NCBI RefSeq assembly: GCF_003634615.1
Contig: NZ_RBKX01000001.1
Location: forward strand, 558,001 to 622,000
Direction of reading: 5' to 3'
DNA: 64,000 nt
Origin: Flavobacterium sp. 102
GTDB taxonomy: Bacteria; Bacteroidota; Bacteroidia; Flavobacteriales; Flavobacteriaceae
Both the position numbers and the translations under genes were made by a program. Every line of letters starts with the position of its first letter. Position 1 is the first letter of the stretch. Shown in pieces: positions 56,234 through 64,000 of this stretch. Below the pieces are notes generated by a model. It saw only the letters and a list, made by a program, of their open reading frames with translations, did no database searches and had not been told where the DNA came from.

Positions 56234-57664
56234 TTATTCTATTTCAGAAACTCTCAAAGTATTTACCATTCCTTTATCGGCAACAGGCATCGCAGCTAAG
56301 TTGATTAACATATCGCCCTTTTTCACATAACCGTTAGCTTTGGCAATATCATTCACATCTCCAACCGTATCATCGGTGCTTACAAATTTGTCATAGAAAA
56401 AAGCATTCACGCCCCAAAGTAAATTCAACTGGGTCAAAATTCTTTTATTCGATGTATACACCAAGATATGTGCTTTTGGTCTCCAAGCCGAAATTTGGAA
56501 AGCTGTATAACCACTATTGGTCAACGTAGAAATTGCTTTCGCTTTAATTTCATTCGCCATAATCGCTGCGTGATAACAAATTGATTTGGTAATAAACCGT
56601 TTTGTTCTTACGTGAGGCGGATTTTGTGGCACCAAAATAAGCGGAGAATCTTCTACTGCTTCAATAATTTGTGTCATTTTTTCAATCACCTCAACCGGAT
56701 AATTTCCAACCGAAGTTTCACCCGAAAGCATTACCGCATCAGCGCCATCCATAACAGAATTGGCAACATCATTTACTTCAGCACGCGTTGGTGTTAAACT
56801 GGTAATCATCGTTTCCATCATTTGCGTAGCCACGATTACAGGAATTCTGGCCGTTTTCGCTCTGTGGATTAATTTCTTTTGAATCAATGGTACTTCATGT
56901 GCCGGAATTTCTACACCAAGATCACCACGAGCTACCATCAAACCATCACAGAACGCCACGATTTTATCAATATTTTCAACGGCTTCCGGTTTTTCTATTT
57001 TGGCTACAATCGGAATTTTATATTTTGAATGTTTCGCAATTAAGTCTTGCAATTCTTCTAAGTCTTTTGGTGTTCTTACGAAAGAAAGTGCAATCCAATC
57101 TACTTCTTGTTCGATTGCAAAAAGTGCATCTTTAATGTCCTTTTTGGTCAATGCCGGTAAAGAGACTTTAGTATTCGGGAGGTTTACTCCTTTTTTTGAT
57201 TTTAATGGCCCGCCTTGAATTACTTTACAAACTACTTCTGTAGTACCATTGGTTTCCAAAGCCTCAAACATTAGTTTCCCATCGTCTAAAAGAATTTTTT
57301 CCCCCGGATTTACATCTCTTGGGAATTCTTTATAGTTCATGTAAACACGTTCCTTAGTTCCCGGAACATCTTCGGCCGTTTGAAATGTAATAATATCGCC
57401 CGGATTCACCACTACATCTTCTTTCATCACCCCTACGCGAAGTTTTGGCCCTTGTAAATCGGCTAAAATAGCGGTAGTATATCCAAACTCATCATTCAAA
57501 CCTCTGATGATATCTATTCTTTCTTTTACATCTTCATAATCGGCATGGGAGAAATTAATACGAAATACATTCACTCCGGCATCAATCATTTTTTTAATTA
57601 CTTCTTTCGAACTACATGCAGGACCAAGTGTGGCTACAATTTTAGTTTTTTTTCTTGTTGGCAT
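56234..57664 (-). CDS. pyk: Pyruvate kinase
   Basis: 476 residues. Converts phosphoenolpyruvate and ADP to pyruvate and ATP. Signatures: KIVATLGPACSS, FRINFSHADYEDVK, IVAKIEKPEAVENIDKI with the signature lysine, VARGDLGVEIP, QMMETMITSLTPTRAEVNDVANSVMDGADAVMLSGETSVG. The C-terminal allosteric domain is present (VYTSNKRILTQLNLLWGVNAFFYDKF). Follows the IPExxxVDY gene by only 5 nt on the minus strand, so the two are transcribed together. Ends 42 nt before the Bax-inhibitor-like gene. Confidence 0.97.
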   Translation of the reverse strand: MPTRKKTKIVATLGPACSSKEVIKKMIDAGVNVFRINFSHADYEDVKERIDIIRGLNDEFGYTTAILADLQGPKLRVGVMKEDVVVNPGDIITFQTAEDVPGTKERVYMNYKEFPRDVNPGEKILLDDGKLMFEALETNGTTEVVCKVIQGGPLKSKKGVNLPNTKVSLPALTKKDIKDALFAIEQEVDWIALSFVRTPKDLEELQDLIAKHSKYKIPIVAKIEKPEAVENIDKIVAFCDGLMVARGDLGVEIPAHEVPLIQKKLIHRAKTARIPVIVATQMMETMITSLTPTRAEVNDVANSVMDGADAVMLSGETSVGNYPVEVIEKMTQIIEAVEDSPLILVPQNPPHVRTKRFITKSICYHAAIMANEIKAKAISTLTNSGYTAFQISAWRPKAHILVYTSNKRILTQLNLLWGVNAFFYDKFVSTDDTVGDVNDIAKANGYVKKGDMLINLAAMPVADKGMVNTLRVSEIE

Positions 57665-57669
57665 TTTAA

Positions 57670-58155
57670 TTAAAAAATTAAATTATTTTTTGACTTTATT
57701 TTTTCTACTTCTACGGCATAAACAGTGCTTATTCTGTCTATTTTTTTGAGGCTATTGATAATTTTTGAAACATCAATTGCAACTTCATCGTTTTCGATTT
57801 TTAAAAAGTAATCTACTTTTTTAAACTCGGGAATCAAATAGATTTTGGGCGAAAACTCATTGCTGCTGTTGGCAAACAACCCTTGATTGTTATTTTCCGA
57901 AGAAAGGATAGCATCATTTTGATTTTGTACCAAATTCCACGCTATGTCTTTATCATCTTCAAAAATAAACCTCGTAAACTGGGTTTCGCCATCTTTATTG
58001 CTAATATGGATGTTGCAGTTGCTTTTTTTGAGATTGACGGGTAAATTTTGATTGATATAATACGCCAATCGATAATCCTCTAAAGGCGAATGAATAGCGA
58101 TTAATTGATAATCTATCTCGTCAAACTCTCCAATATGCAATTTGTGAACATACAT
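57670..58155 (-). CDS. IPExxxVDY family protein
   Basis: 161 residues, named for the motif IPEFKKVDYFLKI visible about residue 105-117. Small soluble Bacteroidota protein of unknown function with a DUF-like alternating beta/alpha pattern. Nothing in the sequence points to an activity. Its only clue is position, 5 nt before pyk, a neighbourhood frequently kept in flavobacteria according to recollection rather than a search. Confidence 0.85.
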   Translation of the reverse strand: MYVHKLHIGEFDEIDYQLIAIHSPLEDYRLAYYINQNLPVNLKKSNCNIHISNKDGETQFTRFIFEDDKDIAWNLVQNQNDAILSSENNNQGLFANSSNEFSPKIYLIPEFKKVDYFLKIENDEVAIDVSKIINSLKKIDRISTVYAVEVEKIKSKNNLIF

Positions 58156-58270
58156 GACTATTGCAATTTAAGTTGTAAATATAGTATATCTGAAACAGAT
58201 TATAACCAACTCAATATTGACTTAACGTTATTTTATGAACGAAAACGTTATAGTTTTTAGGGAATTCGTA

Positions 58271-59011
58271 TTATTTTTTGTCAATTTTTTCTTGAAACGC
58301 AAAATAGGCTCTTTGAGATGCTTTTTCTTCTGCTTTCTTTTTCGAGGTAGCTCTGGCTTTCGCAATGACTTTATCGTCAATACTCAATTTTACGCCAAAA
58401 TATTTTTGCCCGTCTATACCATTGTCGTCAAACACATCATAATGAAAGGATTTCTTTTCTTTTTGACACCATTCAATCAGTAAACTTTTGTAACTGATAA
58501 CTTTACCTTCCAGCTTGGCAATATCGACGTAAGGTAAAATAACACTTCTTTGGATAAATTTTTGGCAAAATTCATACCCTTTGTCTAAGAAAATAGCACC
58601 TACTAAGGCTTCAAAAATATTGCCGTGGATGTTCTCACCAAAGTGTTGCGTTGGTACTTTACTTTCTACAAATCGGATTAGGTTTAAGTCTCTTCCCAAT
58701 TCGTTTAAATGCTCACGACTTACAATTTTAGAGCGCATTTTGGTCAGATAACCTTCGTCACCAGCCGGTGCTTCTTTGTATAAATGAGCAGCAATTACCG
58801 CACTTAACATCGCATCCCCTAAAAACTCCAAACGCTCATAATTCATCGGATTGCCTTTCAAGTCCATGCGGTTTGTGGAACGATGCGTGAATGCTTTTTC
58901 GTAATAAATGATAGATTGCGGTTTAAAACCTATTACTTTTTGAATTTCATTAAAAAAAATCCCGTCCTCTTGCGAACGGGAATTTTTAAATATATTTTTT
59001 AGAATTTTCAT
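58271..59011 (-). CDS. rnc: Ribonuclease III
   Basis: 246 residues. Cuts double-stranded RNA in rRNA and mRNA maturation. Signature ERLEFLGDAMLSAVIAAHLY (59-78) with the metal-binding Glu/Asp, a second conserved Asp/Glu in EALVGAIFLDKGYEF, and a C-terminal double-stranded-RNA-binding domain (SYKSLLIEWCQKEKKSFHYDV, KKKAEEKASQRAYFAF). Follows fabF by 6 nt on the minus strand, a common arrangement with acpP-fabF-rnc in many bacteria. Confidence 0.97.
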   Translation of the reverse strand: MKILKNIFKNSRSQEDGIFFNEIQKVIGFKPQSIIYYEKAFTHRSTNRMDLKGNPMNYERLEFLGDAMLSAVIAAHLYKEAPAGDEGYLTKMRSKIVSREHLNELGRDLNLIRFVESKVPTQHFGENIHGNIFEALVGAIFLDKGYEFCQKFIQRSVILPYVDIAKLEGKVISYKSLLIEWCQKEKKSFHYDVFDDNGIDGQKYFGVKLSIDDKVIAKARATSKKKAEEKASQRAYFAFQEKIDKK

Positions 59012-59017
59012 CTAATT

Positions 59018-60271
59018 TTAGTCTTCGAGTTTTTTGAATAAAACGCAAGCGTTGTGTCCACCAAAACCAAAAGTATTGCTCATCGCCACTTTCACTTCTC
59101 TTTTTTGGGCTTTGTTTAAAGTCAGGTTCAAAGAAGGATCAATGTTTTCATCTACAACCGTATGGTTAATGGTTGGCGGAACAATTCCATATTTCATAGC
59201 TAAAATAGAGGCAATCGCTTCAATCGCCCCGGCAGCACCTAGTAAGTGACCTGTCATCGATTTAGTAGAATTGATGTTGATGTTTTTTGCATGAGCACCA
59301 AAAACGGCACTAATCGCTTTCAACTCGGCTACGTCACCAAGTGGTGTTGAAGTTCCGTGCGTGTTGATATGATCAACTTGATCTGGTGACATTCCTGCAT
59401 CACGTAAGGTATTTTCCATAACCGCAATCACGCCAATTCCTTCCGGATGCGGAGCTGTTAAGTGATAAGCATCTGAGGACATTCCGCCACCGCCAATTTC
59501 ACAATATATTTTGGCACCACGTGCTTTCGCATGTTCGTATTCTTCTAAAACCAAAGCTCCGGCACCTTCGCCTAAAACAAATCCGTCACGAGTAGCATCA
59601 AAGGGTCTTGATGCCGTTTCTGGACTGTCATTTCTGGTTGATAAAGCTTGCATGGAGTTAAATCCGCCCATACCGGCAATAGTTACTGCAGCCTCTGAAC
59701 CACCTGAAATAATCACATCACACATTCCTAAACGAATGTAGTTGAAGGCATCAATCAAGGCATTGGCAGAAGACGCGCAAGCAGAAACGGTAGTATAATT
59801 TGGCCCCATAAAACCATTTCGCATTGAAATGTGAGCTGGAGCTATATCAGCAATCATTTTTGGGATAAAGAAAGGATTGAATCTTGGCGTTCCATCTCCT
59901 TGAGCGTAGCTTATCACTTCATCTTGAAAAGTTTCCAATCCGCCAATTCCGGCACCCCAAATTACACCAACTCTCTGTTTATTTACATTGTCATTGGTAA
60001 TTCCGGCATCTTTTATTGCTTCTTCACTGGCTGCCACAGCATATTGTGCAAACTTGTCCATTCTGCGAGCTTCCTTGCGGTCCATAAAATCTTCAATATT
60101 GAAGTTTTTGACTTCGCAGGCAAATTTTGTCTTGTGTTTTTCAGTATCATAATAGGTAATCAGAGCGGCGCCACTTTTACCGTTTACCAGCGCATTCCAA
60201 TATTCTTCAATGGAATTTCCGATTGGTGTTAATGCACCCAAACCTGTTACTACAACTCGCTTTAACGCCAT
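59018..60271 (-). CDS. fabF: Beta-ketoacyl-ACP synthase II
   Basis: 417 residues from the ATG at 60271 (MALKRVVVTGLGALTPIG); ten extra residues upstream would be unconserved. Elongates acyl-ACP with malonyl-ACP. Catalytic Cys165 in VSACASSANALIDAF, histidines in HINTHGTSTPLGD and KSMTGHLLGAAGA. Sits between acpP (180 nt upstream, separated by a hairpin) and rnc (6 nt downstream). A -7 box at 60328-60321 suggests it also has its own promoter. Confidence 0.97.
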   Translation of the reverse strand: MALKRVVVTGLGALTPIGNSIEEYWNALVNGKSGAALITYYDTEKHKTKFACEVKNFNIEDFMDRKEARRMDKFAQYAVAASEEAIKDAGITNDNVNKQRVGVIWGAGIGGLETFQDEVISYAQGDGTPRFNPFFIPKMIADIAPAHISMRNGFMGPNYTTVSACASSANALIDAFNYIRLGMCDVIISGGSEAAVTIAGMGGFNSMQALSTRNDSPETASRPFDATRDGFVLGEGAGALVLEEYEHAKARGAKIYCEIGGGGMSSDAYHLTAPHPEGIGVIAVMENTLRDAGMSPDQVDHINTHGTSTPLGDVAELKAISAVFGAHAKNININSTKSMTGHLLGAAGAIEAIASILAMKYGIVPPTINHTVVDENIDPSLNLTLNKAQKREVKVAMSNTFGFGGHNACVLFKKLED

Positions 60272-60320
60272 AATATGTTTTTTACAATTGTATTTAAACA
60301 AATAATACCCATGTTTTCTT

Positions 60321-60328
60321 CAAATATA
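60321..60328 (-). promoter_or_regulatory. Bacteroidota -7 box for fabF
   Basis: Minus-strand TATATTTG (60328-60321), 49 nt before the fabF start and downstream of the acpP hairpin. Confidence 0.5.
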
Positions 60329-60410
60329 ATCATTAAAGAGACAGGGGTATTTCAATATTTTAAGATTGAATATCAATCAATGTTTATTCTTTTCAGTAAA
60401 AATAATAAAA

Positions 60411-60440
60411 ACCCGTGAAAAACAGTTGTTCTTCACGGGT
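60411..60440 (-). terminator. Hairpin between acpP and fabF
   Basis: Stem acccgtgaa / ttcacgggt (60411-60419 / 60432-60440) followed on the minus strand by a U-rich run. Probably an internal or partial terminator giving more acpP than fabF mRNA. Confidence 0.75.
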
Positions 60441-60450
60441 GATTTAATTA

Positions 60451-60687
60451 TTATTTTTTTGCTTCTTCGATGTAAGAAATAGCTTGACCTACAGTAGCAA
60501 TGTTTTCTGCTTGGTCATCCGGAATTTGAATATCAAATTCTTTTTCGAACTCCATGATAAGCTCAACAGTGTCTAATGAATCAGCGCCTAAATCATTTGT
60601 GAAGCTTGCTTCTGTTACAACTTCGTTTTCGTCAACGCCTAATTTGTCTACAATAATCGCTTTTACTCTTGATGCAATGTCTGACAT
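60451..60687 (-). CDS. acpP: Acyl carrier protein
   Basis: 78 residues from the ATG at 60687 ([12 protein letters not shown]); upstream in-frame residues would be unconserved. Acidic four-helix protein with the phosphopantetheine serine S37 in [20 protein letters not shown]. Carries acyl chains for fatty-acid synthesis. First gene of the acpP-fabF-rnc run with a strong minus-strand promoter upstream, and a hairpin between it and fabF. Confidence 0.98.
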   Translation of the reverse strand: MSDIASRVKAIIVDKLGVDENEVVTEASFTNDLGADSLDTVELIMEFEKEFDIQIPDDQAENIATVGQAISYIEEAKK

Positions 60688-60717
60688 AATTTCTAATTTT
60701 TTAATTTTAATTGTTGG

Positions 60718-60746
60718 CAAAAATAAAAAACTTTATTTTAAAACAA
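60718..60746 (-). promoter_or_regulatory. Promoter of acpP
   Basis: Minus strand: TTG (60746-60744), 18-nt spacer, TATTTTTG (60725-60718), 30 nt before the acpP ATG. Full consensus match. Confidence 0.75.
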
Positions 60747-60862
60747 CCTTTTTGTTACTAAATGTGACCACGAAAATAAAAAATTTATTTCAGAATCTTA
60801 CATTATGATGGTTTTAATTCGAGTAATTATTCTTTTTTTTGTGCTACCAAATTTGATCTTCC

Positions 60863-61426
60863 ATGAAAAAGATTCTGCTTTTTGCCTCGGGCGCTGGTTC
60901 CAATGTGGAGAATATCATACAGTATTTCAAAAACAACGATAGTATAAGTATAGTCGGCATCTTTACTAACAATCTACATGCCAAAGCTTTAGATATAGCA
61001 AAATACCACAATGTGTTTTCCTTTGTTTTCAATAGGGAGGAGTTAAACGAAGGCTTTGTTCTAGAAAAAATCAACAAACTCCAACCTGACTTAATCGTTC
61101 TGGCCGGTTTTCTCTGGAAAATGCCAGATGTTATTGTACACCAATACCCAAATAAAATCATCAATATTCATCCGGCGCTTTTACCAAAATATGGCGGAAA
61201 AGGAATGTATGGTATGAAAGTACACCAAACTATTTTGGAAAACAAAGAAAAAGAAACCGGAATCACCATTCATTACGTCAACGAACATTATGACGAAGGC
61301 GAATTCATTTTTCAACAAAATATAAATATTGAAGATTGTCAATCTCCTGAAGAAATAGCGGTTAAAGTTCAAGCATTAGAACACGAACACTTCCCAAAAA
61401 CAATTGAAAGACTGTTAGATTATTAG
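60863..61426 (+). CDS. purN: Phosphoribosylglycinamide formyltransferase
   Basis: 187 residues. Transfers a formyl group from 10-formyl-THF to GAR in purine synthesis. Fold signatures: LLFASGAGSNVENIIQYF, the catalytic region INIHPALLPKYGGKGMYGMKVHQ, and ITIHYVNEHYDEGEFIFQ with the Asp. Divergent from acpP. The stop is inside the iterated ttagac element that precedes rnhA. Confidence 0.95.
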   Translation: MKKILLFASGAGSNVENIIQYFKNNDSISIVGIFTNNLHAKALDIAKYHNVFSFVFNREELNEGFVLEKINKLQPDLIVLAGFLWKMPDVIVHQYPNKIINIHPALLPKYGGKGMYGMKVHQTILENKEKETGITIHYVNEHYDEGEFIFQQNINIEDCQSPEEIAVKVQALEHEHFPKTIERLLDY

Positions 61427-61512
61427 ACTAACTTAGACTTCTTAGAAAAACGTAAGGAGTCTAAAAGTACAATCAATCTAACCCATTTAAAAAGTCTAAC
61501 CAATCTAAGAAA
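61423..61512. repeat. Iterated ttagac / gtctaa word element upstream of rnhA
   Basis: Left block carries ttagac words (61423-61428, 61433-61438) and cttag (61441-61445). Right block carries the complementary words gtctaa (61459-61464), tctaac (61477-61482), gtctaac (61494-61500) and tctaag (61504-61509). The element fills the purN-rnhA gap and overlaps the purN stop. Confidence 0.6.
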
Positions 61513-61517
61513 TCCAA

Positions 61518-61997
61518 ATGTCACACCAAGTCCACATCTACACCGACGGCGCTGCCAAAGGAAATCCCGGAAACGGCGGTTATGGCGTTGTCATGGAAAT
61601 GGTTGGAACACCTTATAAAAAAGAATTTTACGAAGGTTTTCGCTATACAACCAACAATAGGATGGAATTGTTAGGCGTAATCGTAGGTTTGGAAAAACTC
61701 AAAAATCCCAACATGAAAGTCTTGGTCATTTCCGATTCTAAATATGTAGTCGATGCTGTTGAAAAGAAATGGGTTTTTGGTTGGGAAAAGAAAAACTTCG
61801 CCGGTAAAAAGAATCCCGATTTGTGGATGCGCTTCCTCAAGATCTACCGCCAACACCAAGTCGATTTCAAATGGATTAAAGGCCACAATAACCATCCGCA
61901 AAACGAGCGCTGCGATGAATTGGCGGTTTATGCTTCAGGTTTGGAGAAACTTTCCATTGACGCTTTTTATGAGAAAGAAGAAGGAAAGTTACTTTAA
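61518..61997 (+). CDS. rnhA: Ribonuclease HI
   Basis: 159 residues. Degrades the RNA strand of RNA-DNA hybrids. The metal-binding set is visible: Asp10 in IYTDGAAKGNPGNGGYG, Glu in NNRMELLGVIVGL, Asp in VISDSKYVVDAV, and the late Asp in ERCDELAVYA. The WIKGHNNHPQNE loop and the long basic KKWVFGWEKKNFAGKKNPDLW handle are present. Preceded by the iterated ttagac element, with no clear promoter. Confidence 0.96.
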   Translation: MSHQVHIYTDGAAKGNPGNGGYGVVMEMVGTPYKKEFYEGFRYTTNNRMELLGVIVGLEKLKNPNMKVLVISDSKYVVDAVEKKWVFGWEKKNFAGKKNPDLWMRFLKIYRQHQVDFKWIKGHNNHPQNERCDELAVYASGLEKLSIDAFYEKEEGKLL

Positions 61998-62019
61998 GAT
62001 GACTTTATCAGTTTTGACT

Positions 62020-62049
62020 TTGCCACTTTATGACTTATGCTTATCTTTG
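62020..62049 (+). promoter_or_regulatory. Bacteroidota promoter for the PfkB kinase gene
   Basis: TTG (62020-62022), 19-nt spacer, TATCTTTG (62042-62049), 25 nt before the start codon. Confidence 0.7.
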
Positions 62050-62073
62050 CGCCTTTAATTTGAAACGCAAATA

Positions 62074-63000
62074 ATGAACAAACTTTTAATAGTAGGAACG
62101 GTTGCTTTTGACGCTATCGAAACACCTTTTGGAAAAACGGATAAAATCTTAGGTGGCGCTGGAACTTTCATCGGTTTATCCGCTTCGCATTTTAACTTAC
62201 AATCAGCTATTGTATCGGTGGTTGGTGATGATTTCCCACAAGAATATTTAGACTTATTAACTGATAGAAATATTGATATTTCAGGTTTAGAAATTGTAAA
62301 AGGCGGCAAAACGTTCTTTTGGAGTGGTCGTTACCACAACGACATGAACTCAAGAGATACCTTAGCTACTGAATTAAATGTATTGGCTGATTTCAACCCA
62401 ATTGTTCCGGAACATTTTAAAAATGCGGATGTAGTGATGTTAGGCAACTTACATCCTATTGTTCAAACCGGCGTTTTAAACCAAATGACACAAAAACCTA
62501 AATTAGTGGTTTTAGACACTATGAATTTTTGGATGGATTGTGCGTTGCCTGAATTATTGGACGTTATTAAACGTGTGGACGTTATTACAATAAATGATGA
62601 AGAAGCACGTCAATTATCCGGAGAATATTCTTTGGTAAAAGCGGCTGCGAAAATCCATACGATGGGACCAAAATATGTGGTAATCAAAAAAGGAGAACAT
62701 GGCGCATTGATTTTCCACGATGAACACATCTTCTTTGCTCCTGCATTACCATTGGCCGATGTATTTGATCCAACCGGTGCAGGCGATACTTTCGCCGGAG
62801 GATTTGCAGGATTCATTACTCAACAAGGAGATATTTCTTTTGAAACCATGAAAACTGCCATCATTCAAGGATCTAACTTGGCTTCTTTCTGTGTGGAGCA
62901 ATTCGGAACCGAAAGAATGCTCTCACTGAAAAAAGAAGAAGTGAACAAGCGCTTGAAACAATTCAAAGCTTTAACACAATTTGAAATAGAATTACAATAA
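62074..63000 (+). CDS. PfkB-family sugar/nucleoside kinase
   Basis: 308 residues. Ribokinase-like fold: N-terminal GTVAFDAIETPFGK and GGAGTFIGLSASHF, nucleotide-binding and catalytic-base block DVFDPTGAGDTFAGGFAGFI near residue 228-247, then ASFCVEQFGTERM. Phosphorylates a sugar, nucleoside or related substrate; specificity cannot be read, and it is often annotated as a sugar kinase or adenosine-kinase-like protein in flavobacteria. Own promoter and terminator. The purF-like gene starts 125 nt downstream. Confidence 0.9.
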   Translation: MNKLLIVGTVAFDAIETPFGKTDKILGGAGTFIGLSASHFNLQSAIVSVVGDDFPQEYLDLLTDRNIDISGLEIVKGGKTFFWSGRYHNDMNSRDTLATELNVLADFNPIVPEHFKNADVVMLGNLHPIVQTGVLNQMTQKPKLVVLDTMNFWMDCALPELLDVIKRVDVITINDEEARQLSGEYSLVKAAAKIHTMGPKYVVIKKGEHGALIFHDEHIFFAPALPLADVFDPTGAGDTFAGGFAGFITQQGDISFETMKTAIIQGSNLASFCVEQFGTERMLSLKKEEVNKRLKQFKALTQFEIELQ

Positions 63001-63005
63001 CTTTA

Positions 63006-63030
63006 TGCCTCGAAACTTCGGGGCATTTTT
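63006..63030 (+). terminator. Intrinsic terminator after the PfkB gene
   Basis: Stem tgcctcgaa / ttcggggca (one G-U pair) with a short loop, then a T run. Confidence 0.85.
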
Positions 63031-63043
63031 TATTAAAAAATGA

Positions 63044-63091
63044 CCGCGAATTCGCAAATTTATTTTGAATTTTTAATTTGCGACTTTGCGG
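63044..63091. repeat. Iterated-word inverted repeat upstream of purF-like gene
   Basis: Left arm ccgcgaattcgcaaatt (63044-63060) and right arm aatttgcgactttgcgg (63075-63091) match in 14 of 17 pairs around a 14-nt loop, in the gap before the purF-like gene. Confidence 0.55.
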
Positions 63092-63124
63092 AAAAAAACA
63101 AATTAACTACAAACTACAACTACA

Positions 63125-64000
63125 ATGAGTGACGCAATAAAACACGAATGTGGAATTGCCCTTTTAAGATTAAAAAAACCCTTAGAATTCTACAAAGAAA
63201 AATACGGAACCGCTTTTTACGGCATACAAAAAATGTATTTGCTGATGGAAAAGCAACACAACCGCGGTCAAGACGGCGCCGGATTTGCTTCGATTAAATT
63301 TGACGTTGAAGCGGGTGAAAGATACATCAGCCGCGTGCGCTCAAACAAAGCACAACCCATTCAGGATATTTTTGCGCAAATCAATGAAAGAATTAATGAA
63401 GAACTGACTTTGCATCCTGAATATAATGACAACGTACAATTGCAAAAAGACCACATTCCTTATATAGGCGAATTGTTTTTGGGACATGTTCGTTACGGAA
63501 CTTTCGGTAAAAACAGCATTGAAAGCGTTCATCCCTTTTTACGTCAGAACAATTGGATGCACCGAAACCTTATCGTGGCCGGAAATTTCAACATGACTAA
63601 TGTGACCGAACTTTTCAACAGTTTGGTAGAATTAGGCCAACATCCAAAAGAAATGGCGGATACCGTAACTGTGATGGAAAAAATAGGTCATTTTCTTGAT
63701 GATGAAGTGACCGACTTATATCAAGAATGTAAAAACAACGGCTTATCAAAAAGAGAAGCTTCCCCTATAATAGCTGAAAAATTAGACATTGCCAAAATCT
63801 TAAAACGGGCTTCTAAAGGTTGGGACGGCGGTTATGCGATGGCAGGATTATTAGGTCACGGCGATAGCTTTGTCTTCCGTGATCCGGCTGGCATTCGTCC
63901 GGCGTACTTTTATGAAGATGATGAAATTGTAGTCGTCGCTTCTGAAAGACCTGTGATTCAAACTTCCTTCAACGTCCCTTTCGAAAAGGTACAAGAATTA
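63125..64000 (+). CDS. Amidophosphoribosyltransferase-like protein (3' end outside window)
   Basis: The first 292 codons, open to the last base. The N-terminal domain is a class II glutamine amidotransferase: Cys9 in HECGIALL is the nucleophile, with QHNRGQDGAGFAS and FLGHVRYGTFG following, and GYAMAGLLGHGDSFVFRDPAGIRPAYF and VVASERPV later, as in PurF. The nucleophile follows eight residues rather than the initiator Met, so a short leader must be removed or tolerated, as in the Bacillus-type enzyme. First committed step of purine synthesis is the likely role. The phosphoribosyltransferase half lies outside the window. Confidence 0.85.
   Translation, partial: MSDAIKHECGIALLRLKKPLEFYKEKYGTAFYGIQKMYLLMEKQHNRGQDGAGFASIKFDVEAGERYISRVRSNKAQPIQDIFAQINERINEELTLHPEYNDNVQLQKDHIPYIGELFLGHVRYGTFGKNSIESVHPFLRQNNWMHRNLIVAGNFNMTNVTELFNSLVELGQHPKEMADTVTVMEKIGHFLDDEVTDLYQECKNNGLSKREASPIIAEKLDIAKILKRASKGWDGGYAMAGLLGHGDSFVFRDPAGIRPAYFYEDDEIVVVASERPVIQTSFNVPFEKVQEL

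Noticed and set aside
59018-60301. Longer fabF start at 60301
   Set aside because: The added residues are not part of any FabF N-terminus; MALKRVVVTG is standard.

Overview
The window looks like chromosomal DNA of a Flavobacterium-type member of the Flavobacteriaceae (Bacteroidota). The basis is AT-rich sequence, Bacteroidota promoters of the form TTG-N17-23-TAnnTTTG, almost no Shine-Dalgarno sequences, type IX secretion (T9SS) sorting domains of types A and B, PorP/SprF, PorZ and SusC/CirA-type TonB receptors, an IPExxxVDY protein and a THC0290_0291-like protein. No rRNA, tRNA, phage, plasmid, transposase or CRISPR gene was recognised. The backbone reads as ordinary core genome with small islands of odd non-coding sequence.

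Layout. 1-8.5 kb: end of a TonB receptor, AIM24-like protein, DoxX-like protein, mtgA, a FAD oxidoreductase, a secreted M12B-like metalloprotease with a T9SS tail, and a small lipoprotein. 8.5-9.8 kb: an unrecognised 204-aa gene beside a compact GC-rich array of GGTACC-centred palindromes; this is the most anomalous stretch of the window. 9.8-19.3 kb: minus-strand operon of a 2192-aa T9SS type B adhesin, a PorP/SprF protein and a PorE-like OmpA/TPR protein. 19.5-26.3 kb: hflX, outer-membrane protein, gdhA, porZ, recO. 26.4-34.2 kb: ileS, a DksA-like protein, an LVIVD lipoprotein, lspA, 5-formyl-THF cyclo-ligase, a PLP decarboxylase. 34.2-40 kb: uvrC, patatin-BamA fusion, amino-acid permease. 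40-45.8 kb: aromatic amino-acid catabolism (hmgA, hpd, tryptophan dioxygenase) with a DUF3108 protein, an M23 peptidase and a candidate small RNA. 45.9-55.3 kb: pgi, a TonB receptor, a membrane protein, rlpA-like, CYTH, a SpecificRecomb-like membrane protein, dinB. 55.4-60.7 kb: minus-strand block acpP, fabF, rnc, IPExxxVDY, pyk, Bax-inhibitor-like. 60.8-64 kb: purN, rnhA, PfkB kinase and the start of a purF-like gene running off the window.

How the genes work together. Three themes recur: the cell surface and T9SS (adhesin/PorP/OmpA operon, PorZ, sorting-domain proteins, TonB receptors, lspA, peptidoglycan enzymes); use of amino acids (gdhA, permease, hmgA/hpd, tryptophan dioxygenase, secreted protease); and housekeeping (ileS, uvrC, recO, dinB, fab and pur genes).

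The main items for a second look are the palindrome array and its neighbour gene at 8.5-9.7 kb, a recurring class of short iterated-word repeats just upstream of genes (one of which has become the signal peptide of the patatin), and a candidate ~110-nt RNA at 42.68-42.79 kb.
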